Source of the DNA: an uncultured Oscillospiraceae bacterium | Lineage (GTDB): Bacteria; Bacillota; Clostridia; Oscillospirales; Oscillospiraceae | Direction of reading: 5' to 3' | DNA: 64,000 nucleotides | Assembly (NCBI GenBank): GCA_934565415.1 | Contig: CAKTHQ010000001.1 | Span: 1 to 64,000 of the forward strand | Shown here: in pieces, positions 8,815-17,103 of the stretch | Position numbering within the stretch: the first letter of the stretch is position 1 | Layout of the letters: every line of letters begins with the position of its first letter | Program-made: the position numbers and the translations under genes | The notes under the pieces: generated by a model | Told to the model about the DNA's origin: nothing | The model's input: only the letters and a program-made list of their open reading frames with translations | Databases searched by the model: none

Positions 8815-9519
8815 TTGGAAAACAGAATGAAAGAAACACTGCTTGCCGGCCTGCCGGAATTAAAGCTTGCCCTGACGGAAGCCCAGGTGGATACCCTCTG
8901 CGCCTTTGGTCAGGCCGTCATCACCCAGAACGAGGTAATGAACCTGACGGCCATTACGGAGCCCTCCCAGGTGGCCAAGCTTCACCTGCTGGACAGCCTG
9001 ACCGTGCTTTCCGCCCTGGACCTGAAGGGGAAAAAGCTCATCGACGTGGGCTGCGGAGCGGGCTTCCCGGGGGTACCCCTGGCCATTGCCTCCCCGGATA
9101 CCCAGGTAACTCTGCTGGACAGCCTGGGCAAGCGGGTAAACTGGCTGAAGGAAATTCTTCCCCGGCTGGGGGTAAACGCCCAGTGCGTCACCGCCAGGGC
9201 GGAGGAGGCCGTGGCAGACCGGCGGGAACAGTACGACTATGCCGTTTCCCGGGCGGTGGCGCGGCTCAATATCCTTTTGGAGCTGCTGGCCCCCTATGTA
9301 AAGGTAGGCGGGGCGGTGGTTGCCATGAAGGGCAGCGCCGCCAGAGAAGAGCTGGCCGAGTGCACCGGCGCTCTGAAAAAACTGGGGCTGAAGGAAGAGG
9401 CCTTCCTGGAGTTCCCGGTGGACGGAGCCAGCCATGCCGTTATCGTCCTGCGGAAAATAGCCCCTACCCCCAGGCAATATCCCCGGCGCTATGCCAAAAT
9501 CAAGCAGGCGCCTCTATGA
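8815..9519 (+). CDS. rsmG: 16S rRNA (guanine-N7) methyltransferase RsmG (GidB)
   Basis: It methylates G527 (E. coli numbering) of 16S rRNA with SAM. It has 234 residues, and DVGCGAGFPG at 77-86 is the SAM-binding loop. The start is TTG at 8815 with AGGAGG at 8800-8805. In many Firmicutes rsmG sits beside parAB or mnmG near oriC; here it is about 38 kb from dnaA and is followed, with an ATGA overlap, by an SGNH-like membrane protein gene. Confidence 0.95.
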   Translation: MENRMKETLLAGLPELKLALTEAQVDTLCAFGQAVITQNEVMNLTAITEPSQVAKLHLLDSLTVLSALDLKGKKLIDVGCGAGFPGVPLAIASPDTQVTLLDSLGKRVNWLKEILPRLGVNAQCVTARAEEAVADRREQYDYAVSRAVARLNILLELLAPYVKVGGAVVAMKGSAAREELAECTGALKKLGLKEEAFLEFPVDGASHAVIVLRKIAPTPRQYPRRYAKIKQAPL

Positions 9520-10505
9520 AAAAAACGTACCTTGTCCGCTGTACCGCTTTTCTGTGCATCCTGGCCCTTTTTCTGGGGGCCCTCAGTCTGGTTTTCTACC
9601 CGAAAATCCGGGACTGGACCCACGGGCTGCCCAATGCCCGGATCTGGATGTTCCAATCGGAGCCCCGGGACAGCCTGGACATTCTGGCCATTGGGGACAG
9701 CCTTTTGATGTGCGGCTACAGCCCCCTGAACCTGTGGCAGGAAACGGGCTACACCGGCTTTAACGACTGCACCGGCAACCAGGCCCTGACCCTGAGCCTG
9801 CGGATGCTGGAGGCCTTCTGCCGCAGCCAAAGCCCCAAGGTGGTGCTGCTGGAGGCGGACGCCCTGTACCAGCCCATCGATTCGGACCGGATCCTGGAGG
9901 ACCGGATTCTGCCCAAGCTGCCGGTTCTGGAATACCACGACAACTGGAAGCTCTTCTCCCCGAAGGACTTTCTGCGGCTGCCTGCCTATACCGCCTCCGA
10001 CCCCTGCAAGGGGACCCATTTTTTGTATAATCGGGACCGGGAAGTGCCGGAAAATGCCTGCAGCTATATGGAAGACCGGGGAGAAACCGCCCCCATTGAC
10101 AAAAACGTACTTACCTATTTTCACCGGATTGCCCGGCTTTGTGAGCGGGAGAATATCCGGCTGGTTCTGGTCAGCGTGCCCAGCCCCTCCCTTTGGAGCC
10201 TGGCCCGGCACCAGGCCGTCCGGGACCTGGCCGACCGCTATGGCCTGACCTACCTGGATATGAACACCATGCCGGAGGAAGTACCCATCGACTGGACCAC
10301 CGACAAATCCCCCGAAGGCGACCACCTGAATTACCTGGGCACCCGGAAGGTCACCCATTACCTGGGCACCTGGCTCCAAAGCACCGGCCTGCTCACCGAC
10401 CGGCGGGGCAGCGCGCTTGCCCCCCAATGGGACGCCCTGGCGGCAGACCTGGAAAAAACCAGCCGGGAAGCACTGACGGCTTTGGCGCAGGAGGAGGCAT
10501 CATGA
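9516..10505 (+). CDS. Membrane-anchored SGNH/GDSL-like protein, paralogue 1 of 4
   Basis: 329 residues. An N-terminal hydrophobic helix (about 9-28) probably anchors or exports the protein. IGDS (59-62) is the block-I nucleophile motif, YHDNWK (140-145) is shared by the paralogues, and GDHLN (268-272) may give the catalytic histidine. This looks like the SGNH fold of surface O-acyl transfer or deacylation proteins; substrate unknown. ATG overlaps the rsmG stop (ATGA), implying translational coupling, and its own stop overlaps paralogue 2 in the same way. Confidence 0.75.
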   Translation: MKKTYLVRCTAFLCILALFLGALSLVFYPKIRDWTHGLPNARIWMFQSEPRDSLDILAIGDSLLMCGYSPLNLWQETGYTGFNDCTGNQALTLSLRMLEAFCRSQSPKVVLLEADALYQPIDSDRILEDRILPKLPVLEYHDNWKLFSPKDFLRLPAYTASDPCKGTHFLYNRDREVPENACSYMEDRGETAPIDKNVLTYFHRIARLCERENIRLVLVSVPSPSLWSLARHQAVRDLADRYGLTYLDMNTMPEEVPIDWTTDKSPEGDHLNYLGTRKVTHYLGTWLQSTGLLTDRRGSALAPQWDALAADLEKTSREALTALAQEEAS

Positions 10506-11368
10506 AAAAAGCATTGTTCCGCGCACTCCCCTTTCTTTTGATTTTTTTGTGCCTGACCCTCTGTCTGAGCTGGTATTTTTATCCAAAAAACAACAGCCCC
10601 GAGGCGGGCATCCAGGATTACACCGCCAGCGGCTTTCTGGCCGAGCCGGAAAACAGCCTGGACCTGGTGATTCTGGGGGACAGCATTCCCCTTTGTGCCT
10701 TTTCTCCCCGGATTCTTGCCGAGGATACCGGTATTTCCGGCTATGTCTGCGCCACCACAGGTCAGACCCTGCCCAAGTCCGAAACCTTCCTGCGGGAATT
10801 TTTCCGGCACCAATCCCCCAGGCTGGTGATTCTGGAGGCCAACCATTTTTACAAGGAATTTTCCGACCTGGATGCGGCGGAGGAAGTCCTGTACCGGTCC
10901 GTGCCGCTGCTTCGCTATCACGATAACTGGAAATTCTTAAAGCCCGGCCAGGCCCTGTCCCCGGTCCGGTATACGGTGCGGATCCCGGAAAAGGGCTACT
11001 ACGAAAAAGAGGGCACCGTCCCCGGGGAGAACACCGACTATATGTCCACCTTCCAGGGCATTGCCGAGCTGCCGGAAAACGCCAAGCGGCATATCCGGTC
11101 CCTTGCCGCCCTCTGCAAGGCCCGGGATGCAGAGCTGCTGCTGCTCTCCGCTCCCAGTGCCGCCAACTGGAACAACGCCAGCCACAACGCCGTAGAGGCC
11201 CTGGCCCGGGAGCTTGGGGTTTCCTATGTGGATATGAACCTGGAAAGCCTGTCCATCGACTGGACCCTGGATACTCCGGATGCCGGCGACCACCTGAACG
11301 GAACCGGCGCCCAAAAGGCCTCCCGGTGGCTGGGGGAATTCTTATCCCAAACCGGACTTTTTGATTGA
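10502..11368 (+). CDS. Membrane-anchored SGNH/GDSL-like protein, paralogue 2 of 4
   Basis: 288 residues, the shortest copy: it ends soon after the GDHLN motif (262-266) and lacks the C-terminal extension of about 25-30 residues seen in the other three. N-terminal helix at about 8-26, LGDS at 58-61, YHDNWK about residue 140. The start overlaps the stop of paralogue 1 by four bases. Same likely extracytoplasmic role; function unproven. Confidence 0.75.
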   Translation: MKKALFRALPFLLIFLCLTLCLSWYFYPKNNSPEAGIQDYTASGFLAEPENSLDLVILGDSIPLCAFSPRILAEDTGISGYVCATTGQTLPKSETFLREFFRHQSPRLVILEANHFYKEFSDLDAAEEVLYRSVPLLRYHDNWKFLKPGQALSPVRYTVRIPEKGYYEKEGTVPGENTDYMSTFQGIAELPENAKRHIRSLAALCKARDAELLLLSAPSAANWNNASHNAVEALARELGVSYVDMNLESLSIDWTLDTPDAGDHLNGTGAQKASRWLGEFLSQTGLFD

Positions 11369-11387
11369 CCGAAGCAAGGACCGACCT

Positions 11388-12344
11388 ATGAAACATACAT
11401 TTTTGCGTGCCTCCCTGTTTTTTCTGATCCTGGCGATTCTATTGGGCGGCCTGTCTGCCCTGTTTCTCCCAAAGGGCAACCGGCTGGAGGACGGCATTCA
11501 GGCCCCGGAGCTCTACGCCTTTCTGGGGGAGCCGGAAAACAGCCTGGATGTGGTAGTCATTGGCGACAGCATCCCCCTATCCTCCTTTATCCCCGCCTAC
11601 CTGTGGCAGGACCGGGGAATCCCCTCCTACGTCTGCGCCTCCACCGCCCAGAGTGCGGCCAGCAGCTATTCCCTTTTAAAAACCTTTTTCCAGCGGCAAA
11701 GTCCAAAGGTCGTTCTGTACGAGGCCGATCAGCTGTTTTTGGACCTGAGCCTGGCGGACCTGGTGGCCGCCGGACGGGACCGTACGCTTCCCGTTTTTCA
11801 GTACCATGACAATTGGAAATTCGTCCGCCCCAAGCAGATGCTTTCTGCGCCCAATTATACGCAGGTGACCCCGGAAAAGGGGTACCATATGCGCAAAACC
11901 ACTGAGCCCCTAACAGAAAAGCCCAGCGTAGACCTTCAGGACCTCTCTATAGCGCCTATTTCCAAAACGAATCGGTTCTCCCTTTGCCAAGCACTGGAAT
12001 TGTGCCGGAAAAACGGCGCCCAGCTGATTTTGTACTCCGCCCCCAACGCCACCGGCTGGAGCGTTCCCAGGCACAACGCCCTGGCAGCTCTGGCGGAAAA
12101 GCTGGGGATATTCTATCTGGACGGGAACCTGGACTGCCCGGAGATTGACTGGACCCGGGATACCATCGACGCCGGGGAGCACCTGAATCTCACCGGCGCG
12201 GAAAAGGTCACCCTTTGGCTTGGACAGGCCCTTTCGGAAACAGGCCTGCTTGCCGACAGGCGGAAGTCTCCCGCCTACACCGCCTGGGACGACGCCTTTC
12301 AGGAATTCCGGTCCAGAGCCTTGGACCCGGATCTGTATTGGTGA
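11388..12344 (+). CDS. Membrane-anchored SGNH/GDSL-like protein, paralogue 3 of 4
   Basis: 318 residues from the ATG at 11388, chosen over an in-frame TTG at 11361 because AAGGA lies 7 nt ahead. N-terminal helix about 8-27, IGDS at 58-61, YHDNWK present. The conserved GDHLN is GEHLN here (about 263-267), an Asp-to-Glu change beside the presumed catalytic histidine. The C-terminus carries the DRRKSPAY-type extension shared with copies 1 and 4. Confidence 0.75.
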   Translation: MKHTFLRASLFFLILAILLGGLSALFLPKGNRLEDGIQAPELYAFLGEPENSLDVVVIGDSIPLSSFIPAYLWQDRGIPSYVCASTAQSAASSYSLLKTFFQRQSPKVVLYEADQLFLDLSLADLVAAGRDRTLPVFQYHDNWKFVRPKQMLSAPNYTQVTPEKGYHMRKTTEPLTEKPSVDLQDLSIAPISKTNRFSLCQALELCRKNGAQLILYSAPNATGWSVPRHNALAALAEKLGIFYLDGNLDCPEIDWTRDTIDAGEHLNLTGAEKVTLWLGQALSETGLLADRRKSPAYTAWDDAFQEFRSRALDPDLYW

Positions 12345-12364
12345 CTCAGAAAGGAGCTCTCCTT

Positions 12365-13306
12365 TTGAAGAATTTCTTACGATGCCTTTTGTTTCTCCTC
12401 CTGCTGGGGCTTCTTATGATCCCCACAGGTATTTTATTGCAGCCAAAAAACAATACCGAGGAGGCCGGCATGGTATATGCCAGCGCCGCCGGAATTCTCT
12501 CCCAGCCAACGGACTCCATTGATGTCCTGTTCCTGGGCGACAGCGAGGCCTATTCCAGCTTCGTCCCCCTGGACCTATGGGAGGAAACCGGGATCCCCAG
12601 CTTTGTATGCAGCTCCCTGGACCAGAAAACCTACGAAACCCTGGAGCTGCTGAAAATGGCCCTCTCCTGCCAAAAGCCTAAGGTGGTGGTGCTGGAAACC
12701 AATGTACTCTACCGGGTGTACCCCTCCACCGACGCGCTGGCGCCTATGCTGGAAAGCCATATCCCCGCCCTGCGGTACCATGACCGATGGAAGAGCCTGA
12801 AAAGCGCCGACTTTTTCTCCCTGCCCCACTTTACCGCCGACTCCCCGGACCGGGGCTACCATCTGCTCACCGATGCGGAGGGCGCCGGACTGGAGGGCTA
12901 TATGCGGCCCATGGACGAATGGGAGCCCCTGTCCAGGCAAAACCTGGGGAACCTGAAAAAGCTCCGGGCCCTGTGCCAAAAGAACGGGGCTTCCCTGCTG
13001 CTTTACAGCGCCCCCAGCCCCACCAACTGGACCATGCGGCGGCACAACACCGTCCGGGATACCGCCGGAGCGCTGGGCCTTGTATACATCGACGGCAACC
13101 TGCAGGACCTGGGCATCGACTGGGAAGCCGACACCTACGACGGTGGCGACCACCTGAACTACTTCGGCGCCCACAAGGTCACCGGCTGGATGGCCCAATA
13201 TCTCCGGGAAACCTATGCCCTGGAAGATAAACGGCGTTCCCCGGAATATGCCCAATGGGACATAGACCTGACCGCCTTCCGGCAGCGGGTATCCGCAAAT
13301 CACTAA
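12365..13306 (+). CDS. Membrane-anchored SGNH/GDSL-like protein, paralogue 4 of 4
   Basis: 313 residues from a TTG at 12365 with AAGGAG at 12351-12356. The frame is open upstream, but that part overlaps paralogue 3. N-terminal helix about 5-23, LGDS at 57-60, YHDRWK in place of YHDNWK, and GDHLN near residue 263. A strong terminator follows at once, closing the run that starts with DUF3810. Divergence between copies is large, so the duplications are old. Confidence 0.75.
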   Translation: MKNFLRCLLFLLLLGLLMIPTGILLQPKNNTEEAGMVYASAAGILSQPTDSIDVLFLGDSEAYSSFVPLDLWEETGIPSFVCSSLDQKTYETLELLKMALSCQKPKVVVLETNVLYRVYPSTDALAPMLESHIPALRYHDRWKSLKSADFFSLPHFTADSPDRGYHLLTDAEGAGLEGYMRPMDEWEPLSRQNLGNLKKLRALCQKNGASLLLYSAPSPTNWTMRRHNTVRDTAGALGLVYIDGNLQDLGIDWEADTYDGGDHLNYFGAHKVTGWMAQYLRETYALEDKRRSPEYAQWDIDLTAFRQRVSANH

Positions 13307-13311
13307 CATTT

Positions 13312-13347
13312 TCTCCACAGGCTGTGAAAAACCTGTGGAGATTTTTT
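13312..13347 (+). terminator. Terminator of the SGNH gene run
   Basis: TCTCCACAGG (13312-13321) and CCTGTGGAGA (13332-13341) form a perfect 10-bp stem followed by six T. Confidence 0.85.
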
Positions 13348-13386
13348 CGGTATCCCCCCGGGGGGCTTCCCTCTCCGGGCCAGGTT

Positions 13387-13395
13387 TGCTAAAAT
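13387..13395 (+). promoter_or_regulatory. Possible promoter of the methyltransferase gene
   Basis: An extended -10 element, TGC followed by TAAAAT. The -35 (TTCCCT) is weak. Confidence 0.35.
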
Positions 13396-13424
13396 AGGCA
13401 AAAACAAAGAAAAGAGCGTTGGGT

Positions 13425-14162
13425 ATGATGGATGAACAGCAAATGGAACAGCGGGTCCTGCACTACTGGACAAAGCGTTCCCGGGATTTTGGAACCGTGC
13501 GGAAAAATGAGCTTTCCGGCCCCATGGGGGAACGCTGGCTGGCGGAAATTTCCCGCCGCCTGCCCCAGGGGAAGCCCCTTCGCATCCTGGATGTGGGTAC
13601 CGGCACCGGCTTTTTTGCCATTCTCCTCTCCCGGCTGGGCCATACCGTAGAGGGCATAGACCTGACCCCCGCCATGCTGGAGGAGGCCCGGGCCCTTTCG
13701 AAGCAGCAGGGCCTTTCCATCCCCTTCCGGGAGATGGATGCCCAGAATTTGAGCTATGAAGACGAGCGCTTTGACGTAGTCCTCAGCCGGAACCTGACCT
13801 GGACCCTGCCGGAGCCGGAAAAGGCCTACGGCGAATGGTACCGGGTGCTGAAAAAGGGCGGCATTCTTCTGAACTTCGACGCGGACTACGCCGCCAATGT
13901 CCGGTCCCAGAGCACCCAGAATTGCTCCGTGGCCCCGGACAGCCCCTACGGCCACCTGGGCATGACCTCCCTTCTGGTGGAGGAAAACAACGCCATCACC
14001 CTGGCCATGGATATTGGCAAGGCCCGCCCCGCCTGGGACGCCGCCGTCCTTTCCGGACTGGGCTTCCGGCAGGTGGAAACCGACTTGGGTTTAGGAAAGC
14101 GGATCCTCGGTGCAGCCGACCTGGAGCACGCCCCCATGTTCGGAATCTATGCCCGGAAGTAG
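13425..14162 (+). CDS. Class I SAM-dependent methyltransferase
   Basis: 245 residues from the ATG at 13425; an ATG at 13428 and a TTG at 13419 are also possible and no strong ribosome site decides. LDVGTGTGFF (55-64) is the SAM loop, followed by the acidic end of strand 2 (GIDLT) and VLSRNLTWTLPEPE as motif IV. It resembles UbiE/COQ5-type small-molecule methyltransferases. The substrate cannot be told from the sequence and the neighbours give no clear hint. Confidence 0.85.
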   Translation: MMDEQQMEQRVLHYWTKRSRDFGTVRKNELSGPMGERWLAEISRRLPQGKPLRILDVGTGTGFFAILLSRLGHTVEGIDLTPAMLEEARALSKQQGLSIPFREMDAQNLSYEDERFDVVLSRNLTWTLPEPEKAYGEWYRVLKKGGILLNFDADYAANVRSQSTQNCSVAPDSPYGHLGMTSLLVEENNAITLAMDIGKARPAWDAAVLSGLGFRQVETDLGLGKRILGAADLEHAPMFGIYARK

Positions 14163-14256
14163 GGGCTGCTGCCCGCCCATAGGATTGCTGCAAAAGCGCA
14201 TTTTGCAGCAGCCCCAGAGAAATCCGTCCTTCGGGCGGGTGAAATCCGCCTGCGGC
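14163..14256. repeat. Dispersed hairpin repeat, family 2 copy B
   Basis: Reverse complement of the block at 7446-7521: GAAATCCGTCC...GGGCGGGTGAAAT plus a TTGCTGCAAAA / TTTTGCAGCAG stem. It follows the methyltransferase stop directly, as copy A follows thrB. Confidence 0.7.
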
Positions 14257-14308
14257 GGGAGCGGGAGAGGGTTTATCTTCCGGTACGGAATTTGTTCCTA
14301 TCAAAAAA

Positions 14309-14360
14309 GAGCTGTAAAAAACAGTGCCACGGATTTCCGATGACACTGTTTTTACGGCTC
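14309..14360 (-). terminator. Terminator of the sigma-like gene
   Basis: GAGCTGTAAAAAACAGTG (14309-14326) and CACTGTTTTTACGGCTC (14344-14360) form a long stem with a T-rich flank on the minus strand. Confidence 0.75.
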
Positions 14361-14366
14361 TGTTTT

Positions 14367-15284
14367 TTATATTCCGGTAAGGGGATCGGGCTCCGTCTGC
14401 CGGTCCACGGTCGCGGACGCAGCGGTTCCGGGTACCCAGGCAGTCTTTTTTGCCTTGTTCGTCTTGGCAAAGAGTATGCCCAGGGAAATTACCAGCACCA
14501 CACCCAAAATAGCCGCAATCACGGCAAGAATCCGGATCAGGCCTGCCTGGCTCTTTTGGGGCTTCTGGGGAACCGGCTGGTTCTGCCGGGGCATCTGAGT
14601 GGTGCGGGGCCGGACGGGGGGCCGCTTTTTGTCCTGGGGCATAACGGAGAAGGCCACCATCTGGGCTTTTTCCGCCGGAGGATTCAAAAGCATCCTGGTC
14701 CGCAGCAGGGCAGGCAGGGAATTGGCCTGGGTGAACTTGACGCCCTGGTCTGCATACCGCTTCATCTGCTTTAATACCGCCGTCTGAGCGCTCTGAATCT
14801 GCTTTTGCACTGTCTCTTCCGGAATGCCGGTAAGGCCCGCAATGCCCTTGGGGGGCAGGCCGCCCAGGGCGTACAGGTACAGGCTCAAGCGCATATCCTG
14901 AGGCAGCAGGTCCGTCAGCATTTCCGCCACCTTGGCCGTCTCCGCCCGATTCAGCTCCATACTGGGGAAGGAGAAGCTCTGGGAAACCGTGTCCTCCGTT
15001 CCCTGGCCGTTTTCCAGCAGGGTGGCCCGGACCCGCATACAGCGCACAGCCGTCAGCCGCCCCAGCCAGATAAAGAAATCCTCCGGGTTTTCCAGGGTAT
15101 CCAGCTTGGCTACCGCCGCTTTCAGCACAATGGCCGTCATCTTGTCCGCCGCCTGGGCGCTGGGCAGGAGCTTTCTGCACTGATAGTCCACAAGGCCATA
15201 GGCATATACCAGCAGCTGCTCCATAGCCTCCCGGTCTCCCCGCTGGGCGCGGACCACATATTGGGTAAGGGTTTCTTTGTTCAT
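14367..15284 (-). CDS. Sigma-70-like (ECF-like) protein with C-terminal membrane anchor
   Basis: 305 residues. Residues 1-90 resemble sigma region 2 (helical, with DFFIWLGRLTAVRCMR) and 120-175 resemble region 4 with a helix-turn-helix (GIAGLTGIPEETVQKQI). A proline-rich linker (about 218-246) leads to one transmembrane helix at 249-273 and a short tail. The start at 15284 is supported by the promoter at 15319-15347, whose -10 covers the only upstream ATG. ECF sigma factors are normally soluble, so it may be a membrane-tethered regulator or a degenerate sigma. No partner anti-sigma gene is adjacent. Confidence 0.65.
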   Translation of the reverse strand: MNKETLTQYVVRAQRGDREAMEQLLVYAYGLVDYQCRKLLPSAQAADKMTAIVLKAAVAKLDTLENPEDFFIWLGRLTAVRCMRVRATLLENGQGTEDTVSQSFSFPSMELNRAETAKVAEMLTDLLPQDMRLSLYLYALGGLPPKGIAGLTGIPEETVQKQIQSAQTAVLKQMKRYADQGVKFTQANSLPALLRTRMLLNPPAEKAQMVAFSVMPQDKKRPPVRPRTTQMPRQNQPVPQKPQKSQAGLIRILAVIAAILGVVLVISLGILFAKTNKAKKTAWVPGTAASATVDRQTEPDPLTGI

Positions 15285-15318
15285 AAGGGCACAGTGCTCC
15301 TTTCCATTCTTGGGTTCC

Positions 15319-15347
15319 ATTTTACCGGATACCGGCGGAAAAAGCAA
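15319..15347 (-). promoter_or_regulatory. Promoter of the sigma-like gene
   Basis: TTGCTT and TAAAAT on the minus strand with a 17-nt spacer; start near 15312. Confidence 0.6.
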
Positions 15348-15417
15348 GATGTTCAGAAAGATTTAATAGTGACCAAGCAGCAGCCCCCCAGATTGGAACT
15401 CCGGGGGGCGTATCCTC

Positions 15418-16758
15418 TTATTGGGTGGTCTTCTTGGTCTCGTCCAGGCCCTTGATTCTCGCTTCAATTCTCGTCAGGGAATAGGCCATCTGCTCGTAGC
15501 AGCTCTTGCTGACCCGATCCACATAGTTTCCATCGTAGGCAGCCATAGCCTCGTGGATACGGACCACTCTTCGGTAGCCGTCCCCTTCGCTTTCCTTCAG
15601 CGTATAGATGGGGACATAGCTGAAATCCGTCACCTTGGTGGTTTTCAGGTCCGAATCCTTGGTAACCTCAATGTCCAGAATCACGGAGTAGTTGCTGCCG
15701 CCCAGAGTGGCATCCCCGTAGAAATCTCCCAGGGAGTAGGCCACCAGCTTGCCGGTCTTTTCGTCCAGCTCGATCTTTTGCAGCAGGTGGGGGTGGGTAC
15801 CGATAATCACATCCACGCCGTTTTTCTGCATCAGGGAAATAATGGACTTCTGGGTGGTGCTGATGGTATCGTTGTTGACGCTGCCCCAATGGAGCATGGC
15901 CACCACCAGGTCCGGCTTTTCCGCCTGAACATTTTTTAAAATCTGGGTAATGCCCTTCCGGTTGATGGTCTTGTAGCCCTCGTCGTAATCCTCATACAAA
16001 AGGTTGACGCACTGCTCGCTGCCCGCCGGCATACCCATGCCGCCCACGCCCTTGGTGAAGGCCACAAAGGCCACCTTGATTCCCTGGACCTCACAGATGG
16101 TATAGCCCTTGGTCTTGTTAAAGTCGCTTACCGTGGCATAGGCTCCCAGGGGCTCCATTCCCGCATTGCGGATGGCATTCAAGGAGGCGCTCAGGCCGAT
16201 CAGGCCGTTCTGGATGGAGTAGGAGTTGGCCATCTGGATCAGGTCCACGCCGACCTTTTTCAGGTAGCTCAGCAGCTCCACCGGTGCGGAGGCGGTTTCG
16301 GTACCGTAGGGCTCCCCGCAGAAGTTGCCCTCTATGTTCATCACCGTCACATCCGCAACGCCCAGCTCTGCCGCCACATCCTGCAGGGCTCTGGTATAAT
16401 CATAGCCGGAGGCCACAATTCCGGAGTCCACCACGGAGTTTGTGATGTTCAGGTCTCCCACCGCCCGGATGTGAATTTTGGTAACCGGGTTCCTCTGCCG
16501 GGCGGAGGTGGCCTCCGTGGTCTCCTCGGTGGCAGCCTCGGTGGCAGCCTCGGTAGTCTCCGCGGCCGCGACGGCCGATACCGGCTGGCTTTCCGGCCCC
16601 TTGGCGGCAATGCGATAAATCACAATTCCGCAGCCCACAAGTACCAGTCCCGCCAAAACAAGCAGGAATACCAGCCGGCGCTGCTGCTTTTTCTGTTTCT
16701 TCCGGGCATCTTCTCTCCGCTGCCTGCGGCGATCCATCTCGTCCCGATCCAGTGCCAT
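15418..16758 (-). CDS. CapA-family (PGA_cap) membrane-anchored protein
   Basis: 446 residues. A basic N-terminus (1-28) precedes one transmembrane helix (about 29-50) and a Thr/Glu/Ala-rich linker, so the catalytic domain is outside. The domain from about 90 has AVGDLN, IEGNF and GTHPH, the metal-site pattern of the CapA/PgsA metallophosphatase-like fold. CapA proteins take part in poly-gamma-glutamate synthesis, but no capB/capC lies here, so the role is open. GGAGGG precedes the ATG; promoter at 16792-16820. Confidence 0.85.
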   Translation of the reverse strand: MALDRDEMDRRRQRREDARKKQKKQQRRLVFLLVLAGLVLVGCGIVIYRIAAKGPESQPVSAVAAAETTEAATEAATEETTEATSARQRNPVTKIHIRAVGDLNITNSVVDSGIVASGYDYTRALQDVAAELGVADVTVMNIEGNFCGEPYGTETASAPVELLSYLKKVGVDLIQMANSYSIQNGLIGLSASLNAIRNAGMEPLGAYATVSDFNKTKGYTICEVQGIKVAFVAFTKGVGGMGMPAGSEQCVNLLYEDYDEGYKTINRKGITQILKNVQAEKPDLVVAMLHWGSVNNDTISTTQKSIISLMQKNGVDVIIGTHPHLLQKIELDEKTGKLVAYSLGDFYGDATLGGSNYSVILDIEVTKDSDLKTTKVTDFSYVPIYTLKESEGDGYRRVVRIHEAMAAYDGNYVDRVSKSCYEQMAYSLTRIEARIKGLDETKKTTQ

Positions 16759-16791
16759 TTGGTATCCCTCCTTTTTTCAAAATGATGCTCT

Positions 16792-16820
16792 ATTATACCG
16801 GATTCTGCCCCATAAAACAA
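16792..16820 (-). promoter_or_regulatory. Promoter of the CapA-family gene
   Basis: TTGTTT and a consensus TATAAT on the minus strand, 17-nt spacer. Confidence 0.65.
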
Positions 16821-16863
16821 GGGCAAAGGTGTGAACCTTTCTTGAACCGGAAACCGTAAAGAA

Positions 16864-17103
16864 CCCTTCCCCCCTCCTGCATGGAGGGGGCACCCGCCGC
16901 AGTGGGCGGGGGTGGAGGGGACCCGGTATGGTATTTTTTCGCATTCAGATGAATGGTATTTCCTAAATATGCCCTTATTTTCTCAATATATCTATCTATT
17001 ATCGAAGCGGGTCCTCCCCACCCCCGGCCTGCGGGCCACAGAATCATACTATTTTGATTCGCTGGGTGGAGCACCACCCCCTCCATGCAGGAGGGGGAAG
17101 GGG
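16864..17103. repeat. MITE-like inverted-repeat element, family 1 copy B
   Basis: Arms at 16864-16923 and 17009-17103 are imperfect reverse complements with the same CCCCTCC/GGAGGGG hairpins and GTGGAGGGGACC edge as copy A. The core, reversed, shares TTGAGAAAATA and the TACCGGGTCCCC edge with copy A. The right arm has an extra segment of about 33 bp (17038-17071) containing the small palindrome AATCA...TGATT. It reaches into the end of ribF. Confidence 0.8.
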
